A stretch of 64,000 nucleotides of DNA from positions 62,001 through 126,000 of the forward strand of contig NZ_LBCQ02000009.1 of assembly GCF_001014615.2 (NCBI RefSeq). The letters are read 5' to 3'. This DNA comes from Aquamicrobium sp. LC103 (GTDB lineage Bacteria > Pseudomonadota > Alphaproteobacteria > Rhizobiales > Rhizobiaceae). The position numbers were made by a program, and so were the translations under genes. Below, in pieces: positions 61,227 through 64,000 of this stretch (position 1 is the first letter of the stretch; each line of letters begins with the position of its first letter). The notes under the pieces are model-generated. The model was not told the DNA's origin, searched no databases, and worked only from the letters and a program-made list of their open reading frames with translations.

Positions 61227-62813
61227 ATGGCGATTGAAGGCTTGGACTCCGACTTCACCACGATACCGGCGCTGAGTGCCCGGGCCGCCGAACACTATGG
61301 CGACGCGCGCGCCATCGAGGACGGCGGCGTAAGTCTCACCTTCGTCGAACTCGACCAGTGGCGCAGGCGGCTGGCAAAATCGTTCATGGCCTCCGGCATC
61401 CGCAAGGGTGACAAGGTGATGATCTGGGGCCCGAATTCCTGGAAGTGGTTCGCTACGTCCCTCGGCCTCGTCAGCGCCGGCGCGATCCTCATCCCCTGCT
61501 CCACGCGCTTCAAGGGCGCAGAGGTCACCGAGCTCATCCGCCGCAGCGGCACCACCATGCTGATGGTCGTCGGCGAGTTTATCGGCCAATATTATCCAGA
61601 CATGCTGGGCGCGGATGCCCGCGAGCTGTTGCGCGACATCGTCGTGTTCGACAGCGCGCGTGAAGGCGAGAGCACGTGGGAAGATTTCGTTTCGCGCAGC
61701 GCATCCGTCGACGACGCCGAACTCAACATGCGGGCGGCCAGCGTCGGCCCGGACGACCTCTGCGACATGCTCTTCACGTCCGGCACCACCGGCTATCCGA
61801 AGGGCGTGATGTACGCCCACCAGCAGTGCCTGCGCGCCATCGACGCCTGGGCCACGCGCGTCGGCATCCAGCGCGGCGACCGCATCCTCGTCATCCCGCC
61901 GTTGTTCCACGCTTTCGGCTACCGTTCGGGTGCCATCGTGTCGCTGATGCGCGGTGCCGTCCTCATGCCGCATCTGACCTACGACCCCGACGAGATTCTG
62001 CATCGCGTTCAGAACGAAAAGGTCAGCGTCATCCCCGGCCCGCCGGCGATCTTCCACGGCATGCTCCAGCACCCGGAACTGGCGAAATTCGACACGAGCA
62101 GCCTGCGGCTTGGCATCACCGGCGGGTCCGTGGTTCCCGCCACGCTCATCCGCCGCATGCGCTCCGAGCTTGGCTTTGCCGGCGTGGTAAACGGTTACGG
62201 ACTTACCGAATGTGGCGGCTACGGAACCATGTGCCGCGCCGACGACAACGACGACGTGATCGCCAACACCTCGGGCAAGCCGTTCCCCGATACGGAAGTC
62301 CGCATCCTGGACGGAGAGGGCGCGTTCCTGCCTGACGGCACCCCCGGCGAGGTCGTCATCCGCGGCTACATCACCATGCAGGGCTATTTCAACGATCCTG
62401 AAGCGACGGCAAAGACCGTCGACAAGGACGGCTGGCTGCATACCGGCGACATCGGCTATTTCGACGAAAGCGGTAATCTGCGCATCGAAGATCGCGTCAA
62501 GGACATGTACATCACCGGCGGCTTCAACTGCTATCCGGCCGAGATCGAGCGCTTCATGAGCGCCCACCCCTCCATCGGCCAAATCGCCGTGATCGGCGTT
62601 CCCGACGACAGGCTCGGGGAGGTCGGCAAGGCATTCGTCGTGCTGCGCCCCGGCACAACAGCCACCGCGCAGGAACTGATCGCTTGGGCGCGCGCGAACA
62701 TCGCCAACTTCAAGGTGCCGCGCTCCATCGAATTCCGTCAGTCGCTGCCCACCAGCCCGCAGGGCAAGGTGGTGAAGGACCAGCTCAGAACACCTGCCTC
62801 CCAGGGCGCATGA
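61227..62813 (+). CDS. fadD3: FadD3-like HIP-CoA ligase
   Basis: 528 residues. ANL ligase with LFTSGTTGYPKGVMYAHQQ, YGLTECGGYGTMCRADD, GWLHTGDIGYFDESGNLRI and DRVKDMYITGGFNCYPAEIE, and the catalytic Lys in PQGKVVKDQL. The YGLTECGGYGTMCR stretch, LPGPP-like IPGPPAIFHGML and the length recall FadD3, which activates the indanedione propionate HIP to start ring C/D breakdown. Check against Rv3561. A separate unit behind promoter element copy K. Confidence 0.85.
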   Translation: MAIEGLDSDFTTIPALSARAAEHYGDARAIEDGGVSLTFVELDQWRRRLAKSFMASGIRKGDKVMIWGPNSWKWFATSLGLVSAGAILIPCSTRFKGAEVTELIRRSGTTMLMVVGEFIGQYYPDMLGADARELLRDIVVFDSAREGESTWEDFVSRSASVDDAELNMRAASVGPDDLCDMLFTSGTTGYPKGVMYAHQQCLRAIDAWATRVGIQRGDRILVIPPLFHAFGYRSGAIVSLMRGAVLMPHLTYDPDEILHRVQNEKVSVIPGPPAIFHGMLQHPELAKFDTSSLRLGITGGSVVPATLIRRMRSELGFAGVVNGYGLTECGGYGTMCRADDNDDVIANTSGKPFPDTEVRILDGEGAFLPDGTPGEVVIRGYITMQGYFNDPEATAKTVDKDGWLHTGDIGYFDESGNLRIEDRVKDMYITGGFNCYPAEIERFMSAHPSIGQIAVIGVPDDRLGEVGKAFVVLRPGTTATAQELIAWARANIANFKVPRSIEFRQSLPTSPQGKVVKDQLRTPASQGA

Positions 62814-62847
62814 CCGGCAGCCTGCCGCGAGAGCGACAGGCTGCCGG
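62814..62847. terminator. Stem-loop, first of three
   Basis: A perfect 11-bp inverted repeat, CCGGCAGCCTG / CAGGCTGCCGG, with a 12-base loop, directly after the FadD3-like stop. No T-run follows. Confidence 0.5.
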
Positions 62848-62883
62848 ACGGCGAAGAACTCATTATTGGCGCGACGCGTGAAA

Positions 62884-62910
62884 CCGGCCCGCTGCTCTTG
62901 CAGCGGCCGG
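62884..62910. terminator. Stem-loop, second of three
   Basis: CCGGC(C)CGCTGC / GCAGCGGCCGG with a TCTT loop and one bulged C gives an 11-bp stem. It lies mid-way between the convergent FadD3-like and SDR genes. Confidence 0.45.
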
Positions 62911-62938
62911 CCTCATTCAACACGAAAATCTGATAGAA

Positions 62939-62959
62939 GTGGGCGACGCTGTCGCCCAC
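62939..62959. terminator. Stem-loop, third of three
   Basis: A perfect 9-bp stem GTGGGCGAC / GTCGCCCAC with a 3-base loop. On the minus strand it follows the SDR stop by 7 bp and is trailed by a T-rich stretch (TTCTATCAGATTTT), so it may end that transcript. Confidence 0.55.
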
Positions 62960-62966
62960 AGGCCGG

Positions 62967-63875
62967 TCAGGCCGTTCCGTAGACGGGCTTCGGCGCCGGG
63001 CGTTCAGCCATCAGCTGTTCGATCCGTTCTCCGATCTCGGCCGCCTCGAAGCGCTCGCCCTTGTCGAACTCGGGTCCGTCGTTCCAGCCCAGGCAGATGC
63101 GGATCTTGCCGCCGATCAGTTCGAAGATCTGCCCGGTGACGTCTGCCGAACGCTCGCTGCATAGCCAGGCGACGAGCGGTCCGGTGTTCTCGGGCACGAA
63201 GATGTCGAACTCGCCTTCCTTCGCCTTCATCGCCTCTGCAAAGGCGGTCTCGGTCATGCGCGTGCGCGCATTCGGCGCAAGCCCGTTAGCGGTGATGCCA
63301 TAGCGGGCCAGTTCTGCCGCTTGCACCAGCGTCAGCGTGGCGATGCCCGCCTTTGCGGCCGCATAGGCGCTCTGGCCGACACTGCCCTGAAGGCCGGCGC
63401 CCGAAGAAGTGTTGATGATGCGGGCGTCGACCTTATCTCCGGCCTTGTTGCGCGCGCGCCAGTAATCGACCGCGTGGCGGCTGATGCAGAAATGGCCGCG
63501 CAGATGCACGCGCAGCACGGCGTCCCACTCTTCCGGCGTGCACGACACGAACATGCGGTCACGAACGAAGCCGGCGTTGTTGACCACCGCATGCAGGTCG
63601 CCGAAGGTATCGATCGCGGCCTGCACCACGCGCTGCCCGGCGTCCCAGTCAGCCACGTCCTCATAGTTCGCCACGGCCTGACCACCCAGCGCCTTGATCT
63701 CGTCCACCACCTGCTGCGCCGGCGTCTCGGCCGTTGCGTCGCCATGCGTGCCGACGCCGAGGTCGTTGACCACCACCTTCGCGCCGTGCCGCGCCAGTTC
63801 CAGCGCGTAGGCCCTGCCCAGGCCCCGCCCGGCACCGGTGACGACAACAACGCGATCCTGACATATGCCAGCCAT
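62967..63875 (-). CDS. Short-chain dehydrogenase/reductase (SDR), Rv3548c-like
   Basis: 302 residues from ATG 63875, GGGAG nearby upstream; ATG 63890 is an alternative. TGAGRGLG, NDLGVG, NNAGFVRDRMF, then INTSSGAGLQGSVGQSAYAA with catalytic Ser and YAAAK, and NGLAPNARTRMTE. About 60 residues follow the core, ending in PAPKPVYG. These features are like the mycobacterial ring C/D cluster SDR Rv3548c as I recall it. It is followed by three stem-loops. Confidence 0.88.
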   Translation of the reverse strand: MAGICQDRVVVVTGAGRGLGRAYALELARHGAKVVVNDLGVGTHGDATAETPAQQVVDEIKALGGQAVANYEDVADWDAGQRVVQAAIDTFGDLHAVVNNAGFVRDRMFVSCTPEEWDAVLRVHLRGHFCISRHAVDYWRARNKAGDKVDARIINTSSGAGLQGSVGQSAYAAAKAGIATLTLVQAAELARYGITANGLAPNARTRMTETAFAEAMKAKEGEFDIFVPENTGPLVAWLCSERSADVTGQIFELIGGKIRICLGWNDGPEFDKGERFEAAEIGERIEQLMAERPAPKPVYGTA

Positions 63876-63892
63876 AGGGGGTTCTCCCATTT

Positions 63893-64000
63893 CTATTTCG
63901 TACTGGTCGACAGGCGCACCGCTTGCGCCGTCCCGGCGTTGCGCCGGCGGCCGGGTTCAGCCTCGGTGAGCGGTTCGCACTCCACCAGGCCTGCGATCGA
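63893..64000 (-). CDS. C-terminal fragment of an unidentified gene (partial)
   Basis: A frame open from the right edge ends at TAG 63893-63895, reading SIAGLVECEPLTEAEPGRRR then NAGTAQAVRLSTSTK. It ends 18 bp before the downstream SDR start, as if in the same operon. The fragment is too short to assign. Confidence 0.4.
   Translation of the reverse strand, partial: SIAGLVECEPLTEAEPGRRRNAGTAQAVRLSTSTK

Noticed and set aside
1-64000. CRISPR arrays, tRNA and rRNA genes, prophage
   Set aside because: I looked for spaced direct repeats, cloverleaf-like segments, rRNA core strings and phage structural genes and saw none.

Overview
The window is GC-rich and carries densely packed, mostly ATGA-overlapping bacterial genes. 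Liv-type and MalK-type ABC transporters, a rhizobial-style IS630 remnant, a HipBA pair and many short-chain dehydrogenases together suggest an alphaproteobacterium, probably Hyphomicrobiales (Mesorhizobium/Aminobacter-like). That placement is inference from gene content; no rRNA or tRNA is present to fix it.

Layout. (1) 1-8337, minus strand: a carbohydrate-type ABC transporter operon with a GntR/FadR regulator, an FAD oxidoreductase and, running off the left edge, a GMC oxidoreductase fused to a gluconate-dehydrogenase subunit-3 domain. (2) 8338-10556: an IS630 remnant and a hipBA toxin-antitoxin pair with three evenly spaced palindromic operators. (3) 10560-25770: an FAD dehydrogenase, a decayed small gene, SDR-SDR-acyl-CoA ligase, a complete Liv-type importer operon (binding protein, DUF1330 protein, two ATPases, fused LivH-LivM permease, two SDRs), then an SDR, an epimerase, a GST and an Old Yellow Enzyme. 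(4) 25867-34091: a block with two LysR regulators, an FrhB-like Fe-S protein, an aminotransferase, an SMP-30 lactonase, a Rid protein, and a VOC/LLM monooxygenase/flavin reductase set. (5) 34096-64000: a large CoA-thioester catabolic region.

The core of region 5 matches the gene set that breaks down the last two steroid rings (C and D) in actinobacteria. I recognise relatives of FadD3 (61227), FadE30 (51169), IpdF (55659), IpdC (53792), EchA20 (54877) and IpdA/IpdB (39641/38826), plus a thiolase, FadB/FadJ-type fusion, MaoC hydratase and several acyl-CoA dehydrogenases. Genes for opening rings A/B (KshAB, HsaACD types) are not in the window. Five SnoaL/NTF2-fold proteins in the same region all keep an Asp-His pair like that of BaiE and LinA and may be dehydratases of hydroxylated (bile-acid-like) intermediates.

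The main new observation is a repeated promoter element, TAGTC-N6-GACGATG, a pseudo-palindrome found at eleven good sites and one weaker one. All lie about 47-107 bp upstream of the catabolic and Liv-transport transcription units of regions 3 and 5, and I find none before units of regions 1, 2 or 4. A LuxR-type regulator (57602-58618) lies inside the cluster; by analogy with the LuxR-type steroid regulator TeiR of Comamonas it is the prime candidate to read this element. Region 4, which lacks the element, looks like a separate catabolic block set into the steroid region.
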